Assembly (NCBI GenBank): GCA_001600415.1
Contig: BCJX01000006.1
Coordinates: 965,588 to 1,029,587, forward strand
From: Pascua guehoae
Lineage: Eukaryota; Basidiomycota; Tremellomycetes; Trichosporonales; Trichosporonaceae
Direction of reading: 5' to 3'
DNA: 64,000 nucleotides
The notes under the pieces: generated by a model
Seen by the model: the letters and a program-made list of their open reading frames with translations, nothing else
What the model was told of the DNA's origin: nothing
Database searches by the model: none
Made by a program: the position numbers and the translations under genes
Part shown: piece by piece, positions 23,228-36,060 of the stretch
How positions within the stretch are numbered: the stretch's first letter is position 1
Layout: each line of letters starts with the position of its first letter

Positions 23228-26200
23228 TCACAGCGCGATCCCCACCTCTTCACTCTGCAGCACTCGCCGCACTTGGCTGGGGTGGGGTTCGCACTGGCCG
23301 TCCTGCTCGGTCTCGCTCGGGAGCACGCCCTTTCTGCGGCGAATCTCGCCAAAGACGCCCTCGAGCTCGACGAGCACGCGGCCTTCGGCACGACGGCGGT
23401 CCTCTTCGGCCTCGCGCGCGCGGCGCACCTCGGGCGACTCGGCAGCGAGGGCCTGCATCTCGGCCACGGTCAGGCCCTTGGCTCGCGCCTGGCGCGCAAG
23501 GGCGATGCGCTCTTCGCGGCTCTGCGTGGACCGTTTGGGCTCGGCGGGCGGGAGGGTGGCTTCATACACCTCGTCGACGCCTGGGGGAGGCAGTGCAGGC
23601 TCGTCGGCAGGTTGCGGCGGCTCGTTGACGTGCCGTTCAATCTCCTCCCTCTCGGGCTGGCGCTCAACCCACGCGCGCAGAAACTCTGGCAGTTCACGGT
23701 CTGCAAGCTCGGCGCGCCCGTCGTCGCCATCCATGCTGTTGTCCCCAGCGTCGCCATCACGCTCGTCGGGGTCCTGCCCACCGACGCGGGCAAGCGCGTC
23801 CCGTCCTCGCTCCACATGCCGCAACATGCCACCGACGTCGGCGCGGATATCCGTCCATGTCTGCACCGCGCCGGCCGTGTCGCCTGCCGCGGTACGTGTG
23901 CGCACCTCGTCACACCTGGCCCAGACGCGTGCCAGGGCGTGCTGGAGCTCGTCAACGCTGGTGAATAATGCCTGCTCGGCACTGTCGCGCGGCGCATAGT
24001 CGCGTCCGAGGCCGGCAGAGGATGGAAAGGATGTTGGTCGGAGGCCGGCAGAACGGGGATGAGGCCCGTGTGGCAGTGATGTCACAGCCGCGAGCGCGGC
24101 CGCAGCTGCAACGTCGCGCTCTACTTCGGACCGGATGGCCTCGAGTTTTCCACGCGCCACACCCATAGCCTCTGCTAGCGACCGCATCGCACGGATGACG
24201 GCGGACCAATACGACTCTGCCGAGAGCGGTTCGCCGAATCGCAGACCGAGGAGGCAGCATGCGACGCGTCGGCGCTTCAAGTGCACACCCAGATAGGACG
24301 CCTTGAGCCCCTGGAGCGTCAAAGGCGACACTGACGTGACGCGCTGCATGGTTGGTCGGTATGGCGCAATGCCATATCCCAAAGAGCTCGCATCGGGCAC
24401 TTGCAACTGGGAGCGGAGGGCGTCCGTGAAGAGAAGCGACGTTCGCTTCGGTGGGGTGTTGCGTTCACTCCCAGAATAGTCGGGATACAGCAGCGACGAG
24501 CGCCTCGAGCTCGAAGCCTGGATACGCGGCTCGTACAGTGACGTGCGTTGAGACGAGCTCGCATTCGAGCGGCGATCCACGCCGAGTGACGCACGCTTCG
24601 AGGATGGTTTGCTGCGCGGGACGAGGGGTTCCATAAGAGACGCCCGTTTGCTAGACGAGTTGAGCGATGCGGCACGCGACAGCGTGGATGGAGTTACTAA
24701 TTCCTCGCGCGCATTGTCAAGAACCAAGCCTCCATTGTACTGGAGCGACCGGCGGTTGGCGCTCGACATTGCCGACGACGCCCGCGCCATTGCCATGCTC
24801 GCCGCATGGTCTTGAGTCGTCGTTGGAGGCGACGCAATGTAAGGAATATCCTGCAGAGACCGGCGGTAGAAAGACTGGCCCGGCCGGCTGAATGAGGACG
24901 GCGGGGTTGCACGAGGTACCCGAGGCAGGCTTGCGCCTTCGAGGCGTTCGAGGGCCTGGGTGAGAGGGGATGTCCGCTTCGGGGAGAAGACCTGGGCCTG
25001 TTGGCGTGAAGCCGGCGGTGTTGGTGTTGGGGAAAAGGCTGGCATGAGGTGCGCAGCCTGATTGTCGGGGATTGACGCGGGCATGCTGCTGCTCTCGGTT
25101 GAGGTAGCCGAAAAGACGCTTTCAGTCGCGCCCTGATCTTCGTCTGCAGTATTGTTGCCGTGTACCTCATGCCCCGAGCGGTACAGAGGTGGGGGGGTGT
25201 TCCAGTCCGTGCTCCAGCTCGACCGCTTGTGCCGGGGCCGATTACGCTCAGGAAGCTTTGTGAAGCGGTCGTCGGGGTCCTGGGGCGCAGGGGCACGAAT
25301 GGGAGACTCGGCATAGGACCGTTCGTGCGCAGAAAGGAGACCGTCTCGTTTGTGTTCCAGAGGCGGGGCCAGTGCAGCAAAGCTGGAAGAGGCCCGAGGA
25401 CGTGTTCGGCGGGCCGCACGTACGCTCGGACTTTCGTTGTCGTCGTCCTCACTGGTCGAATCATTCTGCCTGCGTTGCCCCAAAACTGGAATATCGTACA
25501 TGTTGCCCAGAACGGCGAGCTCTGAGCGGTCGGCCATGGGGATAAGAGCCGAAGTCGCGCCGGCTAGGCTGTCGGTCATGTCGTCCATGATGCGGTGGAT
25601 CGTGATGCGCAGCTCGTGCGCTTGCTCCGTGTCATCTGGGCGGGGCGCCAGAAGCTGTAGCGAAGAGGCGATCGACTTGTCTAGGCTCTGAGACTCGGAG
25701 AGGAGCGTCTCAAGCGAAGCCATCATGCGACCAGCGGGGCCGGTACCCTCAACTGGCGAGATAGGGGCATCCTGGGTGGGCGCAGGGTCCTGCTTGGGAG
25801 GAGGAGATATTGGCGGAGTGGGCTGTGGGGTTAGCTCCCACGTCGTGGCAGGCAGACGCACTCCTTGTGGCATGAGAAACGTGTATCCCGCAGCAACGGC
25901 AGCCGAGGGGACCAAGACTGTCGTTGGGCCAAGCATGTAGATCATTCCGGCGAGTATTAATGCAATGGCCGCAATAAAGTCGTATCGGATACCATCGTCG
26001 CTGCGCAGGCTCTCGGGAAGCCACCAGCCGGTGGACGCTGGCGGGGGAAGATACTCCTCGGCCGCATCGGCTTCACTCTCGGGCGCCGAGGGCACAGTCT
26101 GGGTCGCAATCTGGGTCTTTTCAAGTAACCCGCTCGAGGCGATGAGATACCTAAACTTCTCGGCGAACCCGTCATCGAGAAGGGAAGGTGCGCGAGTACG

Positions 26201-26687
26201 ACTTGGACTAGACCCGGTGCCATGCGTTTTGGGGTTCGGGCTGTGATGTGTGCGAGGGTGGGCACCCGATCCGCTAGCGCCACTCGGTGATGGAGTGCGT
26301 GCCGGGGATGGCATATCTGCCCATTGGGAGGGTGTGATAGCTAGGCTGTCGAGGCGTTCTGGCGGTGGCACAGCTGCCGGCGATTGTGATCCGGAGCGCG
26401 ATCCACCGCGGCCGCGGCGCGTCACTCCGTGGCCGTAGCGTGTGCTGTGCTTTGAGCCGTGGATGGTGCCGTTGCCGTGTGGGAGGGGTGGGGAAGGGGA
26501 GATGGAGTCAAAAGAGCGTTCGGCGTCTGTTTGGTTAGTGAGGGGTTTCCTACATTCGTGACGGGTGGTGCCATCTGGGCCCCCAGTCGCGTCGTTGGAG
26601 GTGGCAAAACGTACCGGCGAGGTACTGGGCGAGGGGCGATGTACTGCCGAAGTGGTCGTGTTGCAATGGTGGTGTGGATGGGGTCAT
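23228..26687 (-). CDS. Large Ser/Pro-rich membrane-anchored protein, possibly vezatin/Inp2-like
   Basis: Exon 1 (26687-26615) and a 3.3-kb exon 2 (26526-23228) join across an 88-nt intron to 1123 residues. The long open frame begins without an ATG, and adding exon 1 supplies MTPSTPPLQHDHFGS. Order: Ser/Pro-rich N-terminus, one or two hydrophobic segments at about residue 205-250 (IAAIALILAGMIYMLGPTT, then VPSAAVAAGYTFLM), a helical block after the membrane part (LETLLSESQSLDKSIASSLQ), a very long Ser/Arg-rich stretch with repeated KRASL/RRSL words, a conserved-looking segment LKRRRVACCLLGLRF, and a C-terminal coiled coil (REAEEDRRRAEGRVLVELEG). The layout resembles the fungal 'myosin-binding motif of peroxisomes'/vezatin proteins, but I only half-recognise it. 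The Ser-rich basic words are plausible kinase target sites. Called as a real gene because of length and codon use. Confidence 0.7.
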
Positions 26688-27246
26688 TATGTGTCGTAAC
26701 AGGGCATGTTGTTGTGGAGAGAGGAAGAAGACGAGGACGACGAGGAGGACGAGGAAGAGGAAGAGGAAGGGGATGTGGTGGATGTGGATTTGGATTGTGA
26801 CAGCGTGATACCGAGCTAGGGAAGATGGCGGGGTGAGCCACCGCACTACTAAAGACGGTGGTCCAAGTGTCGCGAGATGCGACCACCGACGCTAGGGGGC
26901 AGACCACTCAGGGCAGGCACACCCAGTAACGCCCCTGCAATAACAATATTACGTAAATGACCTTCCGGGAACATTTGGGCTCAACCGACGGGGCATCCTG
27001 GCACCCGACAAAGTGGCGCCTTGCTTTAGCGATCCAGCGTGTGTGGGTGTGTGTGTGTGTGGGTGTGTGTGGGTGTTTGCCTCGTGGGCAGCGGGTGGAA
27101 TGATAAATTGGAATCACGGCCCGAAACGATCGTCGGCTTGTTACCAACTTATTCCGGCGCCAGCCAACGATTCATAATAGTCACATCCCCACACTGCACT
27201 GCATCTCCTAGCCGCCCATCACAATCAAAACAGAGCTGTCCACCGG
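26688..27246. other. Divergent promoter region of the membrane protein and MDL1 genes
   Basis: About 560 bp between two outward-facing starts. A GT-rich run (GTGTGGGTGTGTGTGTG) lies at about 27040-27076. Confidence 0.5.
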
Positions 27247-30200
27247 ATGCTCTCCAGTGGTCAATCGCTCGGCCTGCGGCTCGGCCTCTCCGTCCCAGGT
27301 GCCTGTCGCGCAAGGTCTGGTACGTTGTTATGCCCAATGACGATGCGAAGACGGCGGCGCACGCGTGTGTGGTTCGATGGGTCGGGGGCCTGAAATCGTC
27401 TCACCCTCTCCACGCCGACACGACTTTTGACACACAACACTGACCGGGCAGCCCCGACATTCGCGACCTTGGCCCATAGGGCCGTGCGTCGGCCTCGTTT
27501 ACACGGTTTACACGCGCAATGTACTGGTATCGTGCCACCAGGCCCACCACTAGTCCATGCTCTGGGCAGCAATGTCGGGCTGGGGCTGCGGTTCAACTCG
27601 TCCGAGTCTGCTGCATCTCGCAAGCAGTTGCGGCAGAATACGGATGCGGACAAGGTCGATGTCGAGGTCAACAGGGCTGCAACACCGTCAAGGCTTGAGA
27701 CTGAACAAGAGTCCAAGCCGTCGCTCTTTGGTCGTCTCTCTGCCGCGCTCTCGCTCAATGGCCCACGCCCGTCGACAGCAGACACCGAGACTGGTGCCTC
27801 ATCTGTCTCCAAGCTCATCGAGCTCGCGATCCCAGAGCGCAAGACGCTCGGCATCGCCGTCGGTCTCGTGCGTACTGGGACTTTGCAGCATCAGCACCAC
27901 TAACCCCGCAAGCTCTTCGTCTCCAGCTCCGTGTCCATGCTCGTGCCGCTCACCGTTGGCAAGCTCATTGACTTTTTCTCGTCCAATGCTGTGCGTGAAA
28001 CCCTCGTGCGCTGTATGACGTAATGGGACGATGACTCACACTCGCTACAGAGTACCTTTCTCGGCCTCTCGTTTCCCGTGGCTGCGAGCCTGCTCGCATC
28101 TGCGTTTGTCATCGGTGCAGCTGCCAACGCCGGCCGTGTGATTCTTATGCGGACGGCGGGGCAGCGCATCATTGCCCGGATCCGTGACCAGGCGTACCTC
28201 TCGAGCCTGAGGCAGGAGCCCGAGTTTGCCGACCGGTCCGCGGGTGACATTGTCTCGCGCCTCAATGCCGATGCCAACATTCTCGGCGACAGCGTAACGA
28301 GCAATCTCTCAGACGGACTGCGAGCAATCATCTCTGCGTCTGTCGGCATCGCTGCCATGTTCTGGATCTCGAGCAAGCTCACCCTTGTCATGCTCTGTGT
28401 CGTGCCGCCCATCTCGATCGGTGCCGTCTTCTACGGCCGTTACCTCCGCAAGCTCTCCAAGATCACCCAGGAGAGCCTCGGCGACATGTCCAAAACGGCA
28501 GAGGAAAAGCTCAACGCCTTCAAGACTGTCACGGCGTACAATGCACAGGACCTCGAGGGCCGCCTCTTCTCCAAAAAGGTGCAGGAGGTGTTTGAACTCG
28601 CCAAGCGTGAGGCTATTGCATCCGGCATCTTCTTTGGCATGACTGGCTTAACTGGCAACCTCGCCATGCTCTGCCTGCTGAGCTACGGCGGACATCTCGT
28701 CTCTACGGGCGCCATCACTGTTGGTGACCTTACCTCTCTGCTCATCTACAGCGGCTATGTCGGCAGCTCGGTGTCTGGCCTGACCAGCTTCTTCAGCGGT
28801 GTCATGAAGGGCGTCGGTGCTGGATCGCGTGTGTTTTACCTTCTCGACAGGCAGTCGACGATTCCTCTTGGCGTCGGACAAGAGCTCTCGTCTACACGGA
28901 ACGGACCCATCCGGTTCGAGGACGTGCGGTTCACGTACCCCAGCCGCAAGGAAATCGAGGTGCTCAAGGGCGTCAATATTGACATTGAGCCCGGCACGAG
29001 CGTTGCCCTTGTGTGAGTCTCGAGCACATTAATAAACAGACCTTCCGTCGGTGCTGACCGGCAAGCGGCACGAGCGGCAGCGGCAAATCGTCAGTCCTCA
29101 CTCTGCTCGACCGGTTCTACGACCCGACCCACGGGCGCATCACTTTTGACGGCACGGATATCAAGGCATTTACACCCGAGTCGTGGCGCGAGCACATTGG
29201 TGTCGTCTTCCAGGACCCAATCCTGTTTGCCGGCACCGTGCACGAAAACATTGCCTACGGCAGCCCGAATGTCACCCGCGCCGATGTCGAGGCTGCGGCG
29301 CGTGCGGCCAACTGCGACTTTATCTGGGACTTGCCACAGGGCTTTGAAACAATGAGTGCGTCGCTGCGGAACGGGTGTCGGTGAACTGGGGGGCGACCGG
29401 CCGCCGATGAAGGCCGAGAGGCAACGCAAGCGTTCGGAGTGATCGGCGAGATTGTGACAAACCGGTTGTTTCTTGTTTGGTCTACCCGGGGCACCCACAA
29501 GAGCACCTGGAGGCACCTGCTGCACCTGGAGGGAGGCCAGAGCGGGCCTAGAGGCATGGGCGAGATTGTGACTTTCTGCCAGTCGCCCATGGGCGTCCCT
29601 TGTCCAGCCCACCGAGCACAAAGAAGAAGACACGAGTGATACTCTGATCGCTAACGCACAGTCGGCAAGGCCTCGCTGTCCGGCGGCCAACGGCAGCGCA
29701 TCTCGATCGCCCGTGCGATTGTGCACAAGCCCTCCATCCTCCTTCTGGATGAGGCGACGAGCGCGCTCGACTCTGCTTCCGAGAACGCTGTCAATGCGGC
29801 CATTGACGAGATTATCCGGTCACAGCACATTACCGTCATTCTCGCCGCGCACCGCCTCAGCTCCATTGCGCGTGCGGAACGCGTCATTGTGCTCGAGCAC
29901 GGCGTGGTCTCGGAGCAGGGATCGTATGATGTGCTGGTGAGTGGAATTGGGTGTGGGATGGGTTGGGGATCGCGTAGAGATGAGCAGCGGGTGGGGCAGA
30001 CCACTTCCCGGTCCAGAATGAGACTTCTGCATGCTGCAAGAGTGCACCTCGCTGTTCCCAAGAAAAGCAAACCCCATCACACAGCTGGCCCCAAGCCGAC
30101 CCACCCAGCACACGCTAACGCCCCAGAGCCAAACCGAAGGCTCGCGCTTCCGGACCCTCATGGCCGCCCAGCTCCTGCTCGAAAAGTCGGGCGAGACCAT

Positions 30201-30294
30201 CCAGCAGGCACAGGCCGACGTGAGTGCCGAGGTCGCCGAGGCGGCACAGGAAGAGGAGCGCTGGCGCAAGCACGAGGGCGAGCACCGGCGATAG
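27247..30294 (+). CDS. MDL1: Mitochondrial ABC half-transporter, Mdl1/ABCB10 type
   Basis: Inner-membrane ABC exporter; yeast Mdl1 exports peptides from the matrix. Seven exons (27247-27298, 27452-27867, 27913-27990, 28051-29012, 29066-29355, 29662-29936, 30127-30294) give 746 residues. The N-terminus is Arg-rich and non-acidic (SLGLRLGLSVP, then HRAVRRPRLHGLHAQC), fitting a mitochondrial presequence. One six-helix membrane domain spans about residues 150-450, with coupling-region words such as FADRSAGDIVSRLNADA and KLNAFKTVTAYNAQDLEGR. The nucleotide-binding domain has Walker A GTSGSGKSS, Q-loop VVFQDPILFAGT, signature LSGGQRQRISIARA, Walker B ILLLDEATSALDS and the switch histidine in LAAHRLSS. 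The tail is a charged coiled coil. Exons 3 and 5 use AAG acceptors. Assigned to Mdl1 rather than Atm1 by AFTPESWREHIGVVFQDP-type NBD features; the subtype is less certain than the family. Confidence 0.9.
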
Positions 30295-31055
30295 ACATAC
30301 AACAGACATCTCGAAAGACCAGACGGGGCAGGGCATCTGGCAGCACCATACCTGGACCCACTCATGCAGCATAGTTTTACATTTTCCTGATGAGCAAGTC
30401 GCATTGCGTAGGTCGCTTCTCGGAGGCGGGCATGTCGTCTGCTCATGGCCTTCCTCGCCTTGAGAGTACTAGTGGGGGAACGGACCTCGGATCCCAAGTC
30501 TGGTCGATCCAGCGATCCCCTCGCATAGAACAAGCGCTTTTCAATGACGTCAAGCGGCCCAGGTGTCTGAGCGCGTACGCGTGCGTCAGATGTGCGGAAC
30601 GACGTCCTGAGGTGGATGGGCAGGTGGGGTCTTGACGAGCGGAATGAGCGATGCCCCTCCTGTTGAGCTTGTGGTAGGACAGTACGGCAGGGATCTAGTT
30701 GGTTACGGGTACGTGAGGGATGTGTAGAGAACAAGGTGAAGGTTCGGGGTAGAGAACAAGGTAGGTGAAGGTTCGCAGCCCAAGTGGGCGATGGACACGC
30801 CGAGGCATTGAGCACCAGGCGCATGTGAGATTGGTCTGGCTACAGTGTTGGTATATACGGTCATACGGAATGTACAATCGTGTATAGAACATTGTGTACT
30901 GCAGAGAAGCGAACACAACAGACCTGTCTGCAGACAAGTCGCCAAAGCTCATATCCATCCGACATGCATTGCATACATAACCCATCAATCTAGCCCATTC
31001 CACCCACATCATGCAGGCTCCACCGCACTCCAAACTCTAGATCCACTCGCCCGCA
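30295..31055. other. Convergent intergenic region MDL1 / UTP22
   Basis: About 760 bp. The near-duplicate phrase 'AGAGAACAAGGT-GAAGGTTCG' occurs twice at about 30726-30775. No gene is seen. Confidence 0.5.
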
Positions 31056-34000
31056 CTACCGCGTCTCAATACGCTGCACAATCCCCTGTCCCAAGCGCGC
31101 AATCTCAGCCAGGACCGCATCACGATTAACCTCGACGAGCGCTGCGGTCGTGTCCGCCGGCCGCGCATTGAAGCCGACGAGGGGCTTGAAAGCCCTCGGC
31201 TGCTTTGCGGGGTTCCAGAGGATGCCCAGGGTGGTTCCGCCCAGGGCGTCGTGGAAGACGACGAGGGCGTCGCCGTACGCGGCCTTGATGTCTGCAACGA
31301 GGCTGGCGACGGGGTCGAATGCGAGCCGGACACTTGTGTCGGTTTGGAGGTTGCGGAATGCGAGGCGGGATTCCCAGAGTGCAGTGTCGGGGCGGGTGGC
31401 GTGGGCGGCGCGTGTGCCCGGGGCGAGGTGGACGAGGGCGTCGTAGTGCTCTGTGGGGGTGGTGAAGAGGGCGGCAATGTCGAGGTGGTCGTGTGCGTCT
31501 GGGCCGGTCGCGTCACGGACGAGGCGGAGGGATGCGGCAGCGAGTGCGGCGACGCGGCCGGCGACCAGGCGGCCGACGCGGGATGTCCAGCGCGTGCCCG
31601 CCGTGTCGGCCTCGGTGGCCAGTGCCCACGCGTCCGACTCGGGGCGGCGCGCAAAGGCCGCAAGGGCCGCGTGGCGCTCGGTGGACGGGAAACGGGGGCG
31701 GCCGGACGCGCTCGCCGCATCGCGCGTGACTGCCGCGAGGGGGATGAAGGCCGGGGTCGCGCGCCAGTCCCACTCGGCGAGGAAGGCGAGCGTACGGAGG
31801 AAGCCGGCCGTCGCGGATGCGGGGGGTGCGAGCGCCCCGCTGTCCAGGTACGTGTGGGCCGTGAGGAGCTCGAGGGCCTCGGGTCCCACGTGCGGCGAGA
31901 GGAGGTGGGCGGCGGCCCAGCGCTTAAGGAGGCGTGCGGCCGTCGAGAAGCTCGGGAACCGGTGGTGCAGTGGCGCGAGCGCGGCGTGGTGCGCGGGCGC
32001 CCAGATGAAGCGGCGCTGGTGCAGTGTGAGCGCCGGCGTGACGAGGCGGCGCGGCGGGGGCGGCAGGTTGCGCGGGACGCCCGGGAGGGGTGGCTCGAGG
32101 GCACGCTCGAGTAGGGTGCGCTCGCGGTCGTGGTGGATGCGGATCCGGAACGCCGAGCCAGAGGCCATGACCACCTCGAGCGCCGCGGCGTCGTCAATGT
32201 CGCTCGCACCCGCGTCGAGCGCAATACCCGCCCGCAGGCCACGCTCGCGCGACGCGAGTACCCGCGCGAGTTTCTCGAGCAGCGCAAGCTTGAGCTTTTG
32301 GACAGCCGCCAGGTCGTCGGGCCACCGCTGCGACGACTCAAACTGGAGCGTCACCTCGGCGACCGGCATGTACGAGACACACGCCGGGGCGCCCGCGGCA
32401 CGCGCCACGTCGACGGGGTGCGGCACAAAGACGGACGCGTACCGCAACAACTCAGACGCGGGCGCCACATGCAGGATGGCCAGCGGCATGTCGTCGTCGA
32501 CGCTCTTGAGCAGCTTGTACAGCGCCTCGTAGCTCTCCATCATCGGGCGGAATCCCAGTTTTTCGGATCCCGCAACGTTGACCGCCTCGCGGGCCGAGGC
32601 AGGCGTCTGGAGGATCGTGAGCCACGCCTCCTCGCTCGACGGCGCCGAGATGGCCACGTCACTGCCGAGGTGCAGCGAAACAAGGTGCCGCACCGCGCGG
32701 CCGGGGATGAGCGCGCCTTCCTCGGGACGCGAGACGGTCCATACGACCGACTCGGCAATGCTCCCGTCCTTGAATCGCCGCAGCTCGGCGCGGTCACCCC
32801 ACAATGCACGGAACGCCGCACACTCGGCATCGCGGTCTGCCGCAGGACCGAGGTCGAGCACGCGCGTCGCCTGGGAGCCGTTCAGGAGCAGGCCCAGCGC
32901 AAACTGCGTCTCAGAGAGGACCTGCACGTGCACCAGGCGTGCGCGGTCCGTCAGACCGCGGCGCACAACGTCGGCGGCGCGGTACGCCAGACGTTCCACC
33001 AGGCGCGGGCGCTCGGCGTCGGCAACCCCGGATGGCGAGTCAGAGACCTCGGACACATCGACGCTGTTGTCAGCTGGCGTTGTAGACACTCTTGTAGCTC
33101 ACATCATGTACTCGTCGTACGTTGCGGGGCCGAGAGTGTGGTCGTGGAGGAAGACGTCTGCAAAGTGGTCCGCCTCGCCGTCCTCGAGCATCGCGAGCGT
33201 CTCGCGCGCGTGGTACCGGAGCTGAGAGGGTCAGGAGGCGCACGCGGTGAACAACACTCACAAGCTCGATATCGCCCTTCTCCCACTCTCCCACGACGTT
33301 GAGAGTGCCTGAGGGGTCGACAAAGACGTCCTTGTACGCGGCCGTAAACTGAGCATGCGGTGCGCCCTCTGCGTCGTCTGCACCTGCAATGAACACCGGA
33401 GTCGCCTCAAAGTCGGTGTTTGCGATAAACTCCCATGCAGCGCGGAGAGCACCCCACGCGCCGAGCCCGCGTCCCAGCCCACGCACGCGCTTGCCGCCCT
33501 TGACGCCGCCGCCGACAACCCACGCGAGGAGCATGGATGCAAAGAACCCGCTACCGCCGCGCGAGCGGGGAAAACCCCGCCTGAGCGCCCAGATGCGCCA
33601 CAGCGCGAGAAACTTGTCCGCGACACGCTCCCCGAGGCCCTGCGACATCTGGTGCAGCTGCAGCAGGTGCGCCTTGTGCAGTGTGTCGTGCACAATGGAG
33701 GCGGCCGTGTGTGGTGTCGCCTCGGCATCGTCGCCGCCCCGGATCAGCGACTTGGACGGGTACAGCGTCGCAGACGGGAAGACGTCGTGCGCAATGCCCG
33801 CGTGCACGCGCACCTCGACCGCGTGCTTGAGTCCCTGTGCTGTCGGGTCAGTCCAGCTCTGGAAGGTCGTAGCAACTCACCCTTGCCAGCACCAATGACG
33901 ACAATGGGACGCCGCGCGTCCATCCACTCCCAACCGACGCTCACACCGTGCAGCGGGCCCTTCTTGCCCGCCGCCTTCTTGACGCCCTCGGCGATGACGG

Positions 34001-34868
34001 CGAGGTAGTGCGCGCGCTTGTGGAAGTAGCGGTACGCCGTGCGGTCCTTTGCCGAGAACATTGCCTGCTATTAGTCTGGTTTCCTTCACGGCCATCTTGG
34101 CACTCACAGAGGGCATCACAACCACGACGTCAATCCCGCCCGCCTCGCCCTTGGACCGCTTATAGCCCCCACACACCGGCCACGCGCCGGCAACCACCAC
34201 CTCGGCGGGCGCCTCAAACCCAAGCGTCCACTTGGGCTCGTCCTTGCCCTTGGCCCCGAGTGGGGACAGGCGCTTGGGGCCCGGGAACGGAATGTGCCCT
34301 TTACCCAGCCGCGACTCGGCCTTGCGCGGGGACACGGCCGGGAGCTCAGGCAGCGCGTGAACGAGATCGTGCAGTGCGCCGAGGAGCGTCTTGAGCGTCG
34401 GCGCCGGCGCGGGCGGGAGGAGGGTCGAGGCCAGCAGCTCGTCGAGCTGCAGCGAGAACGTGTTGCCGCCAGATGCCTCGGCGGAGCGCAGCGCGTCGAG
34501 TTCCGCGAGCGTGGGCGCAGCGTACAGCCCGCGCGAGCGCGATGGGCCCGCTGCCGGTGCTTTCGAGTGTTCGGCCGCGTGCGCTTCCGCATCCCCCTCG
34601 GCGTCGCCGCCATCCGCAGACCCCATCTCCTCGTCCTCATCGCCACTCTCATCCTCGTCGTCGTCGTCGCTGAGCTGTGGGTCGATCATCGGATCCACAA
34701 GCGTGCTGTGCGCAGCATACTGCTCAATCTCGGCCTCGAGGTCAGAGTCCACCGGCGACGGAGACGCCTTGCGCTGAGAGAGAGTTAGTCCAGGTGGCAG
34801 CAGCGCATGGCCGAACTCACCTTTTTAGGCGCAGTTTCTTGCCCGAGCGACTTGCGTTTTAAACCCAT
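31056..34868 (-). CDS. UTP22: U3 snoRNP protein Utp22 (Nrap family)
   Basis: Nucleolar component of the small-subunit processome (UTP-C module), needed for 18S rRNA maturation. Six exons (34868-34821, 34773-34108, 34064-33881, 33839-33262, 33221-33103, 33063-31056) give 1200 residues, a normal size. The N-terminus is basic then strongly acidic (DPQLSDDDDEDESGDEDEE), as in nucleolar proteins. Nrap landmarks: LLGALHDLVHALPELP, IPFPGPKRLSP, WPVCGGYKR, YFHKRAHYLAVIAEGVKK, YPSKSLIRGG, a repeat of nucleotidyltransferase-like folds with ELRRFKDGSIAESVVW, LLKRWAAAHLLSPHVGPEALELLTAHT, and near the end VVFHDALGGTTLGILWNP. The family is structurally related to poly(A) polymerase/CCA enzymes but catalytically dead. 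The intron before exon 6 is only 39 nt. Antisense ORFs up to about 390 codons across the GC-rich last exon are codon shadows. Confidence 0.93.
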
Positions 34869-35269
34869 CGTGTTGCGAGATGGCAAGAGCAACAAGCCTG
34901 AATCCAGCCGCAGATGACCCAGGTTGGGTGGCTGTGGTTGTTGGGCCGAATGGTGGCCAGAAATTTCCAGTGTGGAGACCCCGCAAATCCATGGCCAGTG
35001 ACGCACCGTCGCACGGTCCACCCCGTCAATGCCAGCACCCATCGCCAGTGCTCTTGTGCATGAGCCAGCTGCGGGAAGAGCAATTGCAGACAACCTATGC
35101 AGCGTACAGGACGATACAGTAGCACGGTACAGTACATCATGCAGCTTAGTGTACTTGTCTCCCTCCACTTGACATTCGCCCAGACGGCCGCCACGGACGA
35201 CCACCCCCCGATCACCAGCTTCCCAGACATGCCATCAACAGTACTGAATACAACCACCTTCTACGTCTC
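34869..35269. other. 5' flank of UTP22
   Basis: About 400 bp between the UTP22 start and the stop of the next minus-strand gene. Nothing specific is seen. Confidence 0.5.
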
Positions 35270-36060
35270 CTACTTGCCCCTTTCCATCTCCTCGAGCCTG
35301 GCCACCAGCTCGTCCATCGGATCCAGTGTAGCCCCAGCCGCGTCTCCACCGGCATTGGCGGTGGCGGGCTCGTCCGCGGCTACACCGGTGGCACAAGAAG
35401 CACCAAGACCAGCGAGCGCCGAGAAGTCACCACTCTCGCTGCTTTTGTGCTTGGGCACAAGTACCTGGGTGGGGTTGTACCCGGGTGCGACACGGTGGAG
35501 TGCGGCGCGTTCCTTTGCTTCCTCCTCGACTTCGCGGGCGTGCAGGATCGCGGCGTTGCGCGCGCGGCGCTCGGCGATGGCCACGTGCGGTGCGGGGTGT
35601 TGCGAGAGGACGTGTTGTTCGAGCGTGAAGGGGTAGACGAACTGGAGTTAGCGAAGGATGTCTGGGGGAAGGAAGGGAGGGGGGTGTTGGGTGGTTGTAT
35701 GCAAGGGGTGAAGGAAGGTGGCGGGCGCCGGGGTTTGGGAAGGAGATGTTGTACAGCTCGGCACGCTCGCACGACGTCGAGGAAAGGTGTGCATGCCCAC
35801 AACGCGTACAGGTGGACTCACATAGGCAGTAATGTCGTCTGGCAACGGGTGGATATCAGTCGGCATCTCAACCTGATGGGATGTCAGCTAGTCGTCCGTC
35901 GAGGACACCTTAGCTCACGATGCTGGGGAGCCACAGCGACGGGCTCTTGATGAGCGGCACCGTCGCGGCGGCCGCATACTGCGCAGGTATTGGGCCTGGG
36001 ATGAGCTAAGCACTTTCAGGTGTCTTTCGCCAGCTCACCTATTTGTGATGTTGATGCCAT
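35270..36060 (-). CDS. Conserved-looking small protein of unknown function
   Basis: Four exons (36060-36039, 35995-35919, 35872-35822, 35641-35270) join in frame to 173 residues. The sequence runs MASTSQIGPIPAQYAAAATV, LIKSPSLWLPSIVEMPTD, DDITAYFVYPFTLEQHVL, then a charged helix (AILHAREVEEEAKERAALHR), GYNPTQVLVPK, an Ala/Gly-rich linker and a short terminal helix DPMDELVARLEEMERGK. No signal peptide or membrane segment. The first exon is only 22 nt. I do not recognise the family. Its start lies 306 bp from the OCA1-like start on the other strand, so the two probably share a promoter. The gene is supported by four clean in-phase splice junctions. Confidence 0.7.

Noticed and set aside
31037..33302. 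Several 230-430-codon ORFs antisense or frame-shifted to UTP22
   Set aside because: Arg/Pro/Ser-rich shadows of a GC-rich coding exon; UTP22 explains the region fully.
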